DNA of 64,000 bases from Clavibacter michiganensis (GCF_021216655.1 NZ_CP080437.1:1674001-1738000), one strand, 5' to 3'; positions 16,048 to 24,527 are shown, counted from the first letter of the stretch. Made by a program: numbers and translations. The notes: generated by a model not told the origin, from the sequence alone.

Positions 16048-17343
16048 ATGGTCGATCGCGAGTACGGGTTCAAGACGAGGGCGATCCACGCGGGCAACAT
16101 CCCCGACGCCACCACGGGTGCGCGCGCCCTCCCCATCTACCAGTCGAGCGCGTTCGTCTTCGACGACACCGCCGACGCCGCCGCGCGCTTCGCGCTGCAG
16201 AAGTACGGCAACGTCTACTCGCGCCTGTCGAACCCCACGGTCGCGTCGTTCGAGGAGCGCGTCGCCAGCCTCGAGGGCGGCCTCGGCGCGGTGGCCACGG
16301 CGAGCGGGCTGAGCGCGCAGTACATCACCTTCGCGTCGCTCGCGGGCGCCGGCGACCACATCGTCGCCTCCGCGAACCTCTACGGCGGATCCATCACGCA
16401 GCTCGACGTGACCCTCCGCCGCTTCGGCGTGGAGACCACGTTCGTGCAGTCGAGCGACCCGGCCGACTACGCCGCCGCCATCACCGACCGCACCAAGCTC
16501 GTCTTCGCGGAGACGGTCGCGAACCCGTCGGGCGAGATCGCCGACATCGAGGGGCTCGCGGCCGTCGCGCACGCGGCGGGCGTCCCGCTCGTCATCGACT
16601 CCACCATCGCGACGCCGTACCTCAACCGGCCCATCGAGTGGGGCGCCGACATCGTCATCCACTCGGCCACCAAGTTCCTCGGCGGGCACGGCACCACGCT
16701 CGGCGGCGTGGTCGTCGAGTCCGGCCTCTTCGACTGGGAGAGCGCGCGCTTCCCGCTGCTGGACCAGCCCGTGCCGAGCTACGGCGGCCTCAACTGGACC
16801 GGCAACTTCGGCGAGTACGCATTCCTCACCCGGCTCCGCGCCGAGCAGCTCCGCGACATCGGGCCCGCGCTCGCGCCGCACTCCGCGTTCCTGCTCGCGC
16901 AGGGCGTCGAGACGCTGCCGTACCGGATGCAGGCGCACATCGACAACGCGCGGGCGGTCGCCGAGTGGCTGGATGCCGATCCGCGCATCACCGCCGTCAA
17001 CTGGGCCGGCCTCCCCGCGCACCCGCACCACGAGCGGGCCCGCAAGTACCTGCCGACCGGACCCGGATCCGTGTTCACGTTCGAGGTCGCGGGCGGCCGC
17101 GCGGTGGGCCAGCGCTTCATCGAGTCGGTCGAGCTCGCGAGCCACCTCGCCAACATCGGCGACGCCAAGACGCTCGTCATCCACCCGGCGTCCACCACCC
17201 ACGCGCAGCTGAGCGAGTCGCAGCTGGTCGACGCGGGCGTGCTGCCGGGCATCGTCCGCATCAGCGTCGGCATCGAGGACGTCGCCGACATCATCCACGA
17301 CCTTGACCAGGCGCTGACCGCCGCCACGGAGGGAGCGAAGTGA
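16048..17343 (+). CDS. metY: O-acetylhomoserine aminocarboxypropyltransferase (sulfhydrylase)
   Basis: This 431-residue cytosolic PLP enzyme makes homocysteine from O-acetylhomoserine and sulfide in methionine synthesis. It belongs to the Cys/Met metabolism family: YSRLSNPTVASFEERVASLEGG near the N-terminus, the PLP lysine K209 in SATKFLGGHG, and VRISVGIEDVADII near the C-terminus. The length and the FKTRAIHAGN start are typical of MetY rather than MetB. I chose ATG 16048 over 15976 because the region before it is not conserved-looking and holds a -10 element seven bases upstream. Its last codons overlap the GTG of the CoA-binding protein, a pairing often seen next to metY in actinobacteria. 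Confidence 0.93.
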   Translation: MVDREYGFKTRAIHAGNIPDATTGARALPIYQSSAFVFDDTADAAARFALQKYGNVYSRLSNPTVASFEERVASLEGGLGAVATASGLSAQYITFASLAGAGDHIVASANLYGGSITQLDVTLRRFGVETTFVQSSDPADYAAAITDRTKLVFAETVANPSGEIADIEGLAAVAHAAGVPLVIDSTIATPYLNRPIEWGADIVIHSATKFLGGHGTTLGGVVVESGLFDWESARFPLLDQPVPSYGGLNWTGNFGEYAFLTRLRAEQLRDIGPALAPHSAFLLAQGVETLPYRMQAHIDNARAVAEWLDADPRITAVNWAGLPAHPHHERARKYLPTGPGSVFTFEVAGGRAVGQRFIESVELASHLANIGDAKTLVIHPASTTHAQLSESQLVDAGVLPGIVRISVGIEDVADIIHDLDQALTAATEGAK

Positions 17344-18113
17344 GCTTCGACACCGGCGGCGTGCCGCCCGAGCGCACCGGATCCACGCCGCATCCCGCCG
17401 CGGACGCCGCCGATCTCGACCCGCTCGCCCCGGCCGAGGAGGCCGCCGACCGCGCAGCCGGCGACGCCGCCGAGGCGCACGCCGCCGACGCGGACGCATC
17501 CGCTCCCGCCGAGCCGGTCGCCACAGCGCCAGCCGGAGGGGGCGACGCCGACGGCACCCAGACCACCCAGCTCCAGAACGGCCTCACCTGCGCGATCCCC
17601 CGCTCCAGCCCGCTCGCCGCGCTCCTCCGCAGCGAGCGCACGTGGACCGGCCCGAGCGCCAAGGAGCGCCAGGCGATCCTGCGCCGCGCGAAGTCCGTCG
17701 CGATCGTCGGAGCCTCGCCGAACCCGGCCCGGTCCAGCTACTTCGTCGGCACGTACCTGCAGCAGTCGAGCGACTACCGCGTCTACTTCGTGAACCCGAA
17801 CGCCACCGAGATCCTCGGGCAGGAGGCGTACCCCGACCTCGCGTCGCTTCCCGAGGTGCCCGACATCGTCGACGTGTTCCGGAAGGCGAGCGACATCCCG
17901 TCCGTGGTGGACGACGTCGTCGCGATCGGCGCGCCCGTCATCTGGGTGCAGCTCGGCATCTGGAACCAGGACGCGGCGGTCGACGCCGAGGCCCGCGGCC
18001 TCACGGTCGTCATGGACCGGTGCATCAAGGTCGAGCACGCGCGCTTCCACGGCGGCCTGCACCTGCTCGGCTTCGACACCGGCGTGATCAGCTCGCGGAA
18101 GGCCGCGGTCTAG
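17340..18113 (+). CDS. CoA-binding domain protein (YccU-like) coupled to metY
   Basis: This 257-residue protein has a disordered acidic Ala/Pro-rich N-terminus (about 1-75) and a Rossmann-type CoA_binding domain (about 100-245). The nucleotide loop is SVAIVGASPNPARSSYFVG, followed by VYFVNPNATEILGQEAYPDLASLP, APVIWVQLGIWNQ and VVMDRCIKVEHARF, all standard for the YccU/CoA_binding_2 family. The GTG start overlaps the metY stop, so it is made with MetY. Its biochemical role is unknown; a regulatory or acyl-CoA sensing role in methionine or sulfur metabolism is a reasonable inference. The long N-terminal extension is unusual for the family. Confidence 0.85.
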   Translation: MSFDTGGVPPERTGSTPHPAADAADLDPLAPAEEAADRAAGDAAEAHAADADASAPAEPVATAPAGGGDADGTQTTQLQNGLTCAIPRSSPLAALLRSERTWTGPSAKERQAILRRAKSVAIVGASPNPARSSYFVGTYLQQSSDYRVYFVNPNATEILGQEAYPDLASLPEVPDIVDVFRKASDIPSVVDDVVAIGAPVIWVQLGIWNQDAAVDAEARGLTVVMDRCIKVEHARFHGGLHLLGFDTGVISSRKAAV

Positions 18114-18131
18114 CGGAGACGGCCGCCCGGA

Positions 18132-18641
18132 TCACCAGCCGAGCGTGCCCGGCGCGCCCTTGAACGGGCCGACCACGCGCGGCGTGATCCAGCCGCCGTA
18201 GAAGTCGCCCTCCTGGGCCTCGACCGTGATCCCGTCGACCGTGATGCGGTCCATGCGCGACGGGTACACGGCGACCTTGTCGGCGAGCACCTCGAAGCCG
18301 CGCGTGGGCGACGGGTACCACCAGGCGGCGCGGTCGGCCGTGACGCCGCCGGCCGTGAGGGAGAGGTACGAGGCCTCCCCCTTGTACTCGCACCACGACC
18401 GACCGGCGGCGGACGAGAGCACGCCCGCGGCGAAGTCGGCGGAGGGGAGGTAGTAGACCGGCGGGTGACTCGTCTCGAGCACGCGCACGGCGGATCGGCT
18501 GTCGGCGACGACGCGGCCGCCGAGCTCGATCACGATGCGCTCCGACGACGGATCCACGCGCGGCGGTCGCGGGTAGTCCCACACCGACTCCTGGCCATCG
18601 CCGGGGATCTCGCGGGGACGTCGGGCGGGTGGGATGCGCAT
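18132..18641 (-). CDS. DUF427 domain protein
   Basis: This 169-residue protein has the DUF427 fold marks: ESVWDYPRPPRVDPSSERIVIELGG near the start, RVLETSHPPVYYLPSADF, then SWCEYKGEASYLSL and a late FYGGWITPRVVGPFKGAPGTLGW. Family members are small cytosolic proteins of unknown function, widespread in actinobacteria. The start at 18641 is supported by TACCGT six bases upstream on the minus strand (18648-18653), the leaderless pattern seen through the window. It is convergent with the CoA-binding protein gene. Confidence 0.85.
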   Translation of the reverse strand: MRIPPARRPREIPGDGQESVWDYPRPPRVDPSSERIVIELGGRVVADSRSAVRVLETSHPPVYYLPSADFAAGVLSSAAGRSWCEYKGEASYLSLTAGGVTADRAAWWYPSPTRGFEVLADKVAVYPSRMDRITVDGITVEAQEGDFYGGWITPRVVGPFKGAPGTLGW

Positions 18642-18647
18642 GCGCCG

Positions 18648-18653
18648 ACGGTA
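18648..18653 (-). promoter_or_regulatory. -10 element, leaderless start of the DUF427 gene
   Basis: On the minus strand TACCGT stands six bases before the ATG at 18641. The 17-base block from TACCGT's leading GG through the ATG is identical to the one before the P-loop kinase gene at 39521. Confidence 0.5.
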
Positions 18654-18732
18654 CCGCGGCCTCCTGAGCGCCCCGGATCCCGCGGCGGGACGGGCCCGGC
18701 ACCCCCGTCCGGTAAAGACGTATCCACTAAAC

Positions 18733-18760
18733 GTTTTTGCACGAATGGTCCTCAGGGTGC
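18733..18760 (+). promoter_or_regulatory. Possible stress sigma-factor promoter before the GlsB-type gene
   Basis: GTTTTT and GGGTGC are 16 bases apart about 70 bases before the gene, resembling the GTTT/GGGTAT sigma-B type. The spacing is longer than usual, and TTGACT at 18761-18766 could instead be a vegetative -35. The local AT content is higher than in the surroundings. Confidence 0.3.
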
Positions 18761-18827
18761 TTGACTGGGGCTCGTCCACCCGCATTCGGGTGTCAACACA
18801 GCACGAAATCTTCGAGGAGTAACGCAC

Positions 18828-19088
18828 ATGGGCATCATCGGTTTTCTGGTTCTGGGTCTGATCGCCGGAGCGCTCGCCAAGCTGATCCTCCCGGGCAAGC
18901 AGGGTGGCGGAATCATCGTCACGCTGATCCTGGGCGTCGTCGGGGCCTTCCTCGGCGGCTTCATCGGCAGCGCGCTCTTCAACAAGGGCGTCGACAGCTT
19001 CGACCTCGGCTCGCTCGCGCTCGCCATCGTCGGCGCGATCATCGTCCTGCTGGTCTACGGCGCGATCGTCGGCCGCAAGAAGGCCTAG
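18828..19088 (+). CDS. GlsB/YeaQ/YmgE family stress response membrane protein
   Basis: This 86-residue protein is nearly all membrane-embedded. Three glycine-rich helices are visible: IIGFLVLGLIAGALAKLILPG, IIVTLILGVVGAFLGGFIGSALF and LALAIVGAIIVLLVYGAIVG, ending GRKKA. Spacing of the small residues and the LPGKQGGG loop are typical of the transglycosylase-associated (GlsB/YeaQ/YmgE) family. Members are induced by general stress in many bacteria; the molecular role is unknown. The ATG follows GAGGAG at good spacing. A 14-bp stem hairpin follows directly. Confidence 0.9.
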   Translation: MGIIGFLVLGLIAGALAKLILPGKQGGGIIVTLILGVVGAFLGGFIGSALFNKGVDSFDLGSLALAIVGAIIVLLVYGAIVGRKKA

Positions 19089-19104
19089 TCCTTCCTGCTC
19101 CACG

Positions 19105-19148
19105 GAGCCCTCGTCGCCTGATCCGGACCGGATCGGCGGCGGGGGCTC
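19105..19148 (+). terminator. Hairpin terminator after the GlsB-type gene
   Basis: The arms 19105-19118 and 19135-19148 pair over 14 positions with two G-U pairs, and the loop contains a further small hairpin (GATCCG-N3-CGGATC). There is no U-tract, as usual for GC-rich actinobacteria. Confidence 0.55.
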
Positions 19149-19256
19149 TCGTCATCCCCGGAGCCGCCTCCCCATCCGGTGTCGCCGCGGGGCTCTCGTC
19201 ATGTCGGGCTCCTGAGCCGGGCGGGTCGCGTCGCGGGCTCTGCCTACGATGACCGC

Positions 19257-19925
19257 ATGCCCGACGCCGTCGCCCCGCCCTCCTCCTCGCCCTCCCGCTC
19301 CCGCACGGCCGCCGTCCTCGTCGCCGTCGCGCTCCCGCCGCTGGCCCTCGCCGCAGCCGGCCTGTCGCACCCGAGCTCGCTGACCGACGACACCGCCGTG
19401 CACTGGCGCGACCTCCACATCGCGCTCCTGCCCGTCTTCCCGCTGCTCGCGATCGCGCCGATCCTCCTCACGCGCCGCCACGACCGCCGCCTCGGGATCC
19501 TCGCCGTGGTCCTCGGCTTCGTCTACGCCGTCTGCTACCAGGCCCTCGACATCCTCGCGGGCATCGCCGCAGGAGCCCTCAAGCTCGAGGGCGGGCAGGG
19601 CGTGACCACCGTGTACGCGCTCGCGGACGGGATCGTGGTCGCGGGCGTCTGGTCGTACGTCGCCGTGACCGTGCTCGCGAGCGCGCTCGTGATCCGGCAC
19701 GCGGGGCTCCGGGCGCTGCCGGGTGCGGTGATCGCCGTGGTCGCGGCCGTCTCGTTCGTCGACAGCCACATCTTCTTCCCGCGCGGCGTGATCACCATGC
19801 TCGGCCTCGCGATCGGCTGGACCTGGCTGGCGCTCGCCTCGCGCGGGCCCGCCCGCCGGCCGTCCGGCGCATCCGCCGGTCCCGCGAGCGCCCCCGCGGC
19901 GGACCGCGCGGAGGCGGCGGCATAG
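19257..19925 (+). CDS. Integral membrane protein of unknown function
   Basis: This 222-residue protein has about six hydrophobic helices: TAAVLVAVALPPLALAAAGL, LHIALLPVFPLLAIAPILL, LGILAVVLGFVYAVCYQALDILAG, VAGVWSYVAVTVLASALVI, PGAVIAVVAAVSFVDSHIFF and MLGLAIGWTWLALA, with an Ala/Pro-rich tail. The HPSSLTDDTAVHWRDLH segment between the first two helices is conserved-looking, but I do not recognise the family. The start at 19257 is chosen because TACGAT lies six bases before it (leaderless pattern); an earlier in-frame ATG at 19179 would add a charged segment without support. Confidence 0.65.
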   Translation: MPDAVAPPSSSPSRSRTAAVLVAVALPPLALAAAGLSHPSSLTDDTAVHWRDLHIALLPVFPLLAIAPILLTRRHDRRLGILAVVLGFVYAVCYQALDILAGIAAGALKLEGGQGVTTVYALADGIVVAGVWSYVAVTVLASALVIRHAGLRALPGAVIAVVAAVSFVDSHIFFPRGVITMLGLAIGWTWLALASRGPARRPSGASAGPASAPAADRAEAAA

Positions 19926-19928
19926 TCT
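19923..19928 (+). promoter_or_regulatory. -10 element, leaderless start of sdaA
   Basis: TAGTCT ends six bases before the ATG at 19935, without a Shine-Dalgarno. It overlaps the stop codon of the preceding membrane-protein gene. Confidence 0.5.
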
Positions 19929-19934
19929 GACGGG

Positions 19935-21302
19935 ATGACAGCGTACGTCTCGGCACTCGACCTCTTCTCCATCGGGATCGGGCCGTCGAGCTCGCACACC
20001 GTCGGACCCATGCGCGCGGCCCTGCTCTTCGCCGAGGAGTGCCGGGCGTCGCCGCGGTTCACGGAGATCGCGCGCGTCACCGTGCGGCTCTTCGGCTCGC
20101 TCGGCGCCACCGGCCTCGGCCACGGCACGCCCGACGCGGTCGTCGCGGGGCTCGCCGGCCTCGCGCCCGAGACGTGCGACCCGGACGAGGTGCGCGGCCG
20201 CTGGTCCGGGCTCGGCGAGGGCGTCGACGTGCCGCTCGCGGGGATCCACCCGGTGCGCATGGTGGGCCGCGACCTCACGTTCGAGCCCTTCACGCGGCTC
20301 CCCCGCCACCCCAACGCGATGCACCTCGCCGCGCTCGACGCCGACGGCGGCACCGTGCTCGAGAGCACGTGGTTCTCGGTCGGCGGGGGCTTCGTGCTGC
20401 GCGAGGACCAGGCGCCCTCGGCAGCGCTGCCCACGGGACTGCCGCACTCGTTCTCCAACGCCGACGAGCTCATCGAGCTCGCCGAGACCACAGGGCGCTC
20501 CATCGCCGACGTGGCGCGCGACACCGAGGAGTCGATCCACGGATCCCGCCGCGCCGTCGCCGGGCTCGACGCGATCTGGGACGCCATGGCCGCGTGCGTC
20601 ACCGCGGGGCTGGGCGGCCAGGGCACGCTGCCGGGCGGGCTCAACGTGCGGCGGCGGGCGGCGCGGGTCGCGTCGCAGCTCGCGACCATCGACGCCGAGG
20701 GCGCGCGCGACACCTCGCACGAGTGGCTGCACGCGTTCGCGCTCGCGGTCAACGAGGAGAACGCATCCGGCGGGCGCGTCGTCACGGCGCCCACGAACGG
20801 CGCGGCCGGCATCATCCCCGCGGTCGGCTCCTACTACCTGCGGTTCGTGCCGGGCGCCGACCGCGACGGGATCCGCGACTTCCTCCTCACCGCCACCGCG
20901 ATCGGCTCGCTCGTGAAGGCCAACGCCAGCATCTCGGGCGCGGAGGCCGGCTGCCAGGGCGAGGTCGGCACGGCGTGCGCGATGGCGGCCGGCGCCCTCT
21001 GCGCGGTGCTCGGCGGATCCCCGCGGCAGGTCGAGAACGCCGCCGAGATCGCGATGGAGCACCACCTCGGCCTCACGTGCGATCCCGTGGGCGGGCTCGT
21101 GCAGATCCCGTGCATCGAGCGGAACGCGATCGCCGCGTCCACCGCCGTGAACGCGGCCCGCATGGCGCTGCACGGCGACGGCACGCACCTCGTCTCGCTC
21201 GACACCGTGATCGAGACCATGCGGCAGACGGGCCTCGACATGTCCACCAAGTACAAGGAGACGTCCACCGGGGGCCTCGCGGTCAACGTCATCGAGTGCT
21301 GA
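19935..21302 (+). CDS. sdaA: L-serine ammonia-lyase, iron-sulfur dependent
   Basis: This 455-residue single-chain enzyme deaminates L-serine to pyruvate and ammonia using a [4Fe-4S] cluster. The N-terminal beta domain begins [20 protein letters not shown], the family hallmark. The catalytic alpha domain has [14 protein letters not shown], then [26 protein letters not shown] and [22 protein letters not shown], which hold the cluster cysteines. It is full length with no sign of damage. It is transcribed alone or with the preceding membrane-protein gene, 10 bases upstream, though a -10 element in the gap suggests its own leaderless start. Confidence 0.95.
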   Translation: MTAYVSALDLFSIGIGPSSSHTVGPMRAALLFAEECRASPRFTEIARVTVRLFGSLGATGLGHGTPDAVVAGLAGLAPETCDPDEVRGRWSGLGEGVDVPLAGIHPVRMVGRDLTFEPFTRLPRHPNAMHLAALDADGGTVLESTWFSVGGGFVLREDQAPSAALPTGLPHSFSNADELIELAETTGRSIADVARDTEESIHGSRRAVAGLDAIWDAMAACVTAGLGGQGTLPGGLNVRRRAARVASQLATIDAEGARDTSHEWLHAFALAVNEENASGGRVVTAPTNGAAGIIPAVGSYYLRFVPGADRDGIRDFLLTATAIGSLVKANASISGAEAGCQGEVGTACAMAAGALCAVLGGSPRQVENAAEIAMEHHLGLTCDPVGGLVQIPCIERNAIAASTAVNAARMALHGDGTHLVSLDTVIETMRQTGLDMSTKYKETSTGGLAVNVIEC

Positions 21303-21339
21303 GCGCCCCGGCGGCGGCCGGCCGTGTCAGGCTGGGCGC

Positions 21340-21735
21340 ATGGGTGTCCCCGCGCTGCTGCTCGCCGTCGCGGCGCTGCTGATCCTCGGCACCACGCAGC
21401 TCGCGGCCTGGGGGCTCCTCAAGCGCAACGGCTGGATCGGGATCCGCACCCGCCCCCTCATGGCCAGCGACGAGGCCTGGCGCGCCGGGCACGTGGCCGC
21501 CCTCCCCGCGCTCCGCAGCACCTGCCTGCCCGTCGCGATCGGCGGCGTCATCGGCGGGATCGCGGCCGGCGCAGGCATGAACAGCGTCGCGAGCTGGGGC
21601 GGGCTGCTGCTCGTGGGCGGGATCATCTGGAGCACGTTCCGGGCGGGGCAGGCCGCGAAGCGGATCGCCCGCCGGCAGGAGGCCGAGCGGCAGGACGCCG
21701 AGCGCTACGGGCCGCCGCGGATCCGTCGCGACTAG
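21340..21735 (+). CDS. SdpI family membrane protein
   Basis: This 131-residue protein has three hydrophobic helices (LLLAVAALLILGTTQLAAW, LPVAIGGVIGGIAAGAG, SWGGLLLVGGIIWSTF). Between the first two it carries the SdpI signature NGWIGIRTRPLMASDEAWRAGH. SdpI of Bacillus subtilis gives immunity to the toxin SdpC and signals to SdpR; short homologues in actinobacteria have no proven role and no sdpABC genes are nearby. Its 3' end overlaps the stop of the convergent gene by four bases. CAGGCT six bases before the ATG fits the leaderless pattern weakly. Confidence 0.8.
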   Translation: MGVPALLLAVAALLILGTTQLAAWGLLKRNGWIGIRTRPLMASDEAWRAGHVAALPALRSTCLPVAIGGVIGGIAAGAGMNSVASWGGLLLVGGIIWSTFRAGQAAKRIARRQEAERQDAERYGPPRIRRD

Positions 21736-22838
21736 CGCGGCGCGGCCGCCGCGCGCAGGGCATCGCCCACGGCGTCCAGGCGCTCCCGGCCGATGAGGCC
21801 GAGGTGGTACACGTACGTGTTGTCGAGCCCGCGGACGGCGTCGGGCCAGCCGGCGCGGATGCTCGCGGGGCTCGCCGGCGGCAGCGCCCAGAGGTAGCCG
21901 CCGATCGGGGTGCCGGGCAGCCGCTCGCGGAGCCCGCGCATCGCCTCGGGATCGTGGGCCACGGCGTCGAGCACGACTACGCCGTCCACCTCGTCGAGGT
22001 CGTCGAGGAGCGCGGCGAACGGCCCGGTGGCCCAGGGATCCGCCTGCGCGTGCACCACGACGCGCGGCACGCCGGCCGCGCGCGCGGCGGCGACGCACGC
22101 GTCGAGGAGCTGCCGCCTGACCCGGCCGCGCACGCGGAGCACGGCGTCGAGGCCGCCGAGCCCGCCGTCCTCGTCGACGCGGGCGCGCGCCTCGGCACGG
22201 AGCACGTCCGGATCCTCCCCCGCCTCCGCGAGCAGCGCGACGCACACCGTGCAGAAGCAGATCGAGAGCAGCGCCTCCTGCTCGGCCGACCAGTCCGCGC
22301 CCGCGGTCTTCTCGTGGTGGCCGAGGTGGCCGAGGCCCATGGGGCCGCACGCCTCGAGCATCATGCCGTCGAGGTCCACCGCCGCGGCCGTCTCGGCGAC
22401 CAGCGCGGCCGCGTACTCCCGCACCTCGGGCCGCGCGGGGCACAGCGCGTAGGGGTACGCCTCGCCGAACGCGTTGACGACGCAGCTGCCCGGGTTGCGC
22501 GTGCCGACCGACGTCGAGTGCGTGAGCACGATCCACGCCTCGACCCGCAGGCCCGCCGCGCGCGCGACCCCGGCGGCCCGCGCGAACGCGTCCGGGCCGA
22601 CCCACGGGGTGTCGTCGTCGGGCCGGAGCTCGCCCCAGGCCCCCTCGCGCACGGGCAGGTACAGCGCGGCCGAGCGCGCGTCGACGATGCGGTGGCGCGG
22701 ATGCAGCGGCGTCGCGGCCCGCACGGAGTGGTAGGCCGCGGCGATGGCCACGCCGTCGGCGCCCGCCGCCCGCACCCGCGCCACGGCCCCAGGGTCGTCG
22801 ATCAGGTCCCACGGGTAGGCGCAGAAGGAGACGCTCAC
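21732..22838 (-). CDS. TIM-barrel-like protein, possible glycoside hydrolase, in uronate locus
   Basis: This 368-residue cytosolic protein starts FCAYPWDLIDDPGAVARVRAAGADGVAIAAAYHS and alternates strands and helices as an (alpha/beta)8 barrel would. A central part reads LCPARPEVREYAAALVAE, then VDLDGMMLEACGP, then ICFCTVC; the order of a catalytic-looking acidic strand followed by a CxC-x2-C motif is met in uncharacterised hydrolase-like barrels. I cannot name a family. The ATG overlaps the stop of the IclR gene (ATGA), so it is the last gene of an operon with uronate dehydrogenase and IclR. A job in releasing or processing uronides is inferred only from this setting. Confidence 0.6.
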   Translation of the reverse strand: MSVSFCAYPWDLIDDPGAVARVRAAGADGVAIAAAYHSVRAATPLHPRHRIVDARSAALYLPVREGAWGELRPDDDTPWVGPDAFARAAGVARAAGLRVEAWIVLTHSTSVGTRNPGSCVVNAFGEAYPYALCPARPEVREYAAALVAETAAAVDLDGMMLEACGPMGLGHLGHHEKTAGADWSAEQEALLSICFCTVCVALLAEAGEDPDVLRAEARARVDEDGGLGGLDAVLRVRGRVRRQLLDACVAAARAAGVPRVVVHAQADPWATGPFAALLDDLDEVDGVVVLDAVAHDPEAMRGLRERLPGTPIGGYLWALPPASPASIRAGWPDAVRGLDNTYVYHLGLIGRERLDAVGDALRAAAAPR

Positions 22839-23629
22839 CGCACGCCCGCCGACCGCAGCGTCTGGGCGAGCCGCTCCGCGTGCGCGCCGATGATGCGGGC
22901 CACGCGCTCCGCCTCCTTCGGCGTCGCGCGGTCGACCGGCATGGAGCAGCTGATCGCGTCGGTCGCGGGGATCCGGTAGCCCACGCTCACCGCAACGCAG
23001 CTGACGCCGGCCAGGTTCTCCTCGCGCTCGTGCGCGTAGCCGCGCTCGTGCGCCTGGTCGAGCTGCGCGTCGAGCGCCGCGGGGTCGGTCACGGTCTGCG
23101 GCGTGAGGGCGGCGAGCGGGCCGGATCCGAGCGCCTCGCGCCGCTCCTCGGCGCTGAGCTCCGCGAGCAGGGCCTTGCCGAGCGAGGTCGCGTGCGCGGG
23201 CAGCTGGCGGCCGACCCGCGAGGTCGCCCGCCGCGACTCGGTCGTCTCGCGCGTGGCCAGGTAGAGCACCCGGTCGCCCTCGCGGCGCGCGTAGTGCGCG
23301 GTGTACCCGGTCTCGTCGCGGATCCGCTCGAGCGCGGCGAGCGCGTGCGGCAGGGCCTTGTCGCGGTCGAGGTAGGCGGTGCCGACGACGAGCGCGCGGG
23401 ATCCGATGGAGACGTGCGTGCCGTCCTGCAGCATCTCGATCCAGCCGCTCGCCGCCATCGTGTGCAGGAGCTGGTGCAGGCTCGAGCGCGGGTAGCCGGA
23501 CGCGCGGTGGAGGTCCACCACGGAGACGGGCTCGGACGACGCGGCGAGCCGCTCCAGCAGGGCGAGCGTGCGCTCCGCCGACTTGACCGGCCGGGCGCCG
23601 CGCTCCGCGGCCTGCTCCTCGGTCACCAT
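22835..23629 (-). CDS. IclR family regulator of the uronate/aldarate locus
   Basis: This 264-residue regulator has a winged helix-turn-helix at about residues 15-75 (VKSAERTLALLERLAASSEPVSVVDLHRASGYPRSSLHQLLHTM contains the recognition helix) and an IclR effector domain from about 85 (TGYTAHYARREGDRVLYLA, LPAHATSLGKALLAELS, YAHEREENLAGVSCVAVSV). The ATG at 23629 overlaps the uronate dehydrogenase end by seven bases; a GTG one codon later would overlap it by four. It likely senses a uronate or aldarate and controls the divergent promoter at 24447-24475, where a 10-base direct repeat may be its site. Confidence 0.87.
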   Translation of the reverse strand: MVTEEQAAERGARPVKSAERTLALLERLAASSEPVSVVDLHRASGYPRSSLHQLLHTMAASGWIEMLQDGTHVSIGSRALVVGTAYLDRDKALPHALAALERIRDETGYTAHYARREGDRVLYLATRETTESRRATSRVGRQLPAHATSLGKALLAELSAEERREALGSGPLAALTPQTVTDPAALDAQLDQAHERGYAHEREENLAGVSCVAVSVGYRIPATDAISCSMPVDRATPKEAERVARIIGAHAERLAQTLRSAGVR

Positions 23630-24417
23630 GCGTCTCCCAGTGCGTGCTCCGGGGCGGCCCACTCGCCGCCGATGAGGCCGTTCCCGTCGGCGTCGTCCAC
23701 GTCGTCGATGCCGCCCGCGAATGCCTCCGCGTCGTCCTCAGGGTAGTAGCCGATCCGCTCGCCGGCGTCGGGGCGGAACCACGCGCGGGTGTTGCGCGAG
23801 ACGCCCCACACGACGTGGTGACCGGGCTCCTCGAGCGCGGCGACGGCCTCGATGAGCCGCGCGAGGTCGGGGAAGGAGAGCCAGGTGGAGAGCGAGCGGC
23901 GACCGTTCGGCCGGTCGAGGAGCGTGCCGATGCGCGCGCTCACGACGCTCATCGCGTGGCGGTCGGCGTACACGGATCCGAGCGCCTCCATGGTCGCCTT
24001 CGTCACGCCGTAGAGGCTGTCCGGCCGGGGCGGCAGGTGGTCCACCGGCTCCGCGGGCGCGGGGTGGAAGCCGACGGCGTGCGTGGAGCTCGCCAGGAGC
24101 ACGCGGCGGACGCCCTCCTCGCGCGCGGCGTCGAGCACGGTCCGCGTGCCGTCGACGTTCGCCGCGAGGACGTCCTCCCACGGCCGCTCCCGGCTGATGC
24201 CCCCGAGGTGCACCACGACGTCCGCGCCGCGCACGACCTCGCGCATCGCAGCGACGTCGCGCACCGAGGCGATGGTCGCGCGCTCCCCGTCGACCGGATC
24301 CGGATCCACCAGGTCGAGGAGCACGAGCTCGTGGCCCGCCGCCCGCAGCAGGGGCCGGACGCCCCGCCCGGCCATGCCCGCCGCTCCCGTGATCACGATG
24401 CGCTTCGAGGTCGTCAT
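23623..24417 (-). CDS. udh: NAD-dependent uronate dehydrogenase
   Basis: This 264-residue extended short-chain dehydrogenase/epimerase would oxidise glucuronate or galacturonate to the aldarolactone with NAD. The Rossmann loop is ITGAAGMAGRGVRPLL (residues 9-24), and the catalytic Tyr/Lys pair is Y136/K140 in YGVTK, with Ser in LASSTHAV. Length and the SRIGTLL-like segment (SARIGTLLDRPNGRRSLSTWLS) fit bacterial Udh. The start at 24417 follows GGAGAAGG; an earlier ATG at 24468 lacks one. Together with the glucarate-dehydratase-like enzyme and KdgD this makes the oxidative uronate pathway. A UDP-sugar epimerase activity is less likely in this context. Confidence 0.82.
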   Translation of the reverse strand: MTTSKRIVITGAAGMAGRGVRPLLRAAGHELVLLDLVDPDPVDGERATIASVRDVAAMREVVRGADVVVHLGGISRERPWEDVLAANVDGTRTVLDAAREEGVRRVLLASSTHAVGFHPAPAEPVDHLPPRPDSLYGVTKATMEALGSVYADRHAMSVVSARIGTLLDRPNGRRSLSTWLSFPDLARLIEAVAALEEPGHHVVWGVSRNTRAWFRPDAGERIGYYPEDDAEAFAGGIDDVDDADGNGLIGGEWAAPEHALGDAW

Positions 24418-24446
24418 GCCTTCTCCCCAGGGTCGGGCTCCGGCGA

Positions 24447-24475
24447 TTGACATCGCCGTCGAGTCCACCTACGTT
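24447..24475 (+). promoter_or_regulatory. Promoter of the uronate ABC/dehydratase operon
   Basis: TTGACA at 24447-24452 and TACGTT at 24470-24475 are separated by 17 bases, one of the best vegetative promoters in the window. It points to the binding-protein gene at 24528, which also has a Shine-Dalgarno. Confidence 0.7.
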
Positions 24476-24481
24476 AGCACC

Positions 24482-24510
24482 GCATTCACACTGACGTAAT
24501 GCATTCACAC
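24482..24510. repeat. Direct repeat, possible IclR site
   Basis: GCATTCACAC occurs at 24482-24491 and again at 24501-24510, 19 bases start to start, just downstream of the promoter. The second copy is part of a GCAT-N6-ATGC inverted repeat. Position fits a repressor site for both divergent operons. Confidence 0.45.
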
Positions 24511-24527
24511 ATGCGGATGGAGTTCCG

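Noticed and set aside
21340..21735. Sdp-type toxin/immunity system around the SdpI-family gene
   Set aside because: No SdpA, SdpB, SdpC or ArsR-like SdpR gene is nearby; a lone SdpI-like protein is common in actinobacteria.
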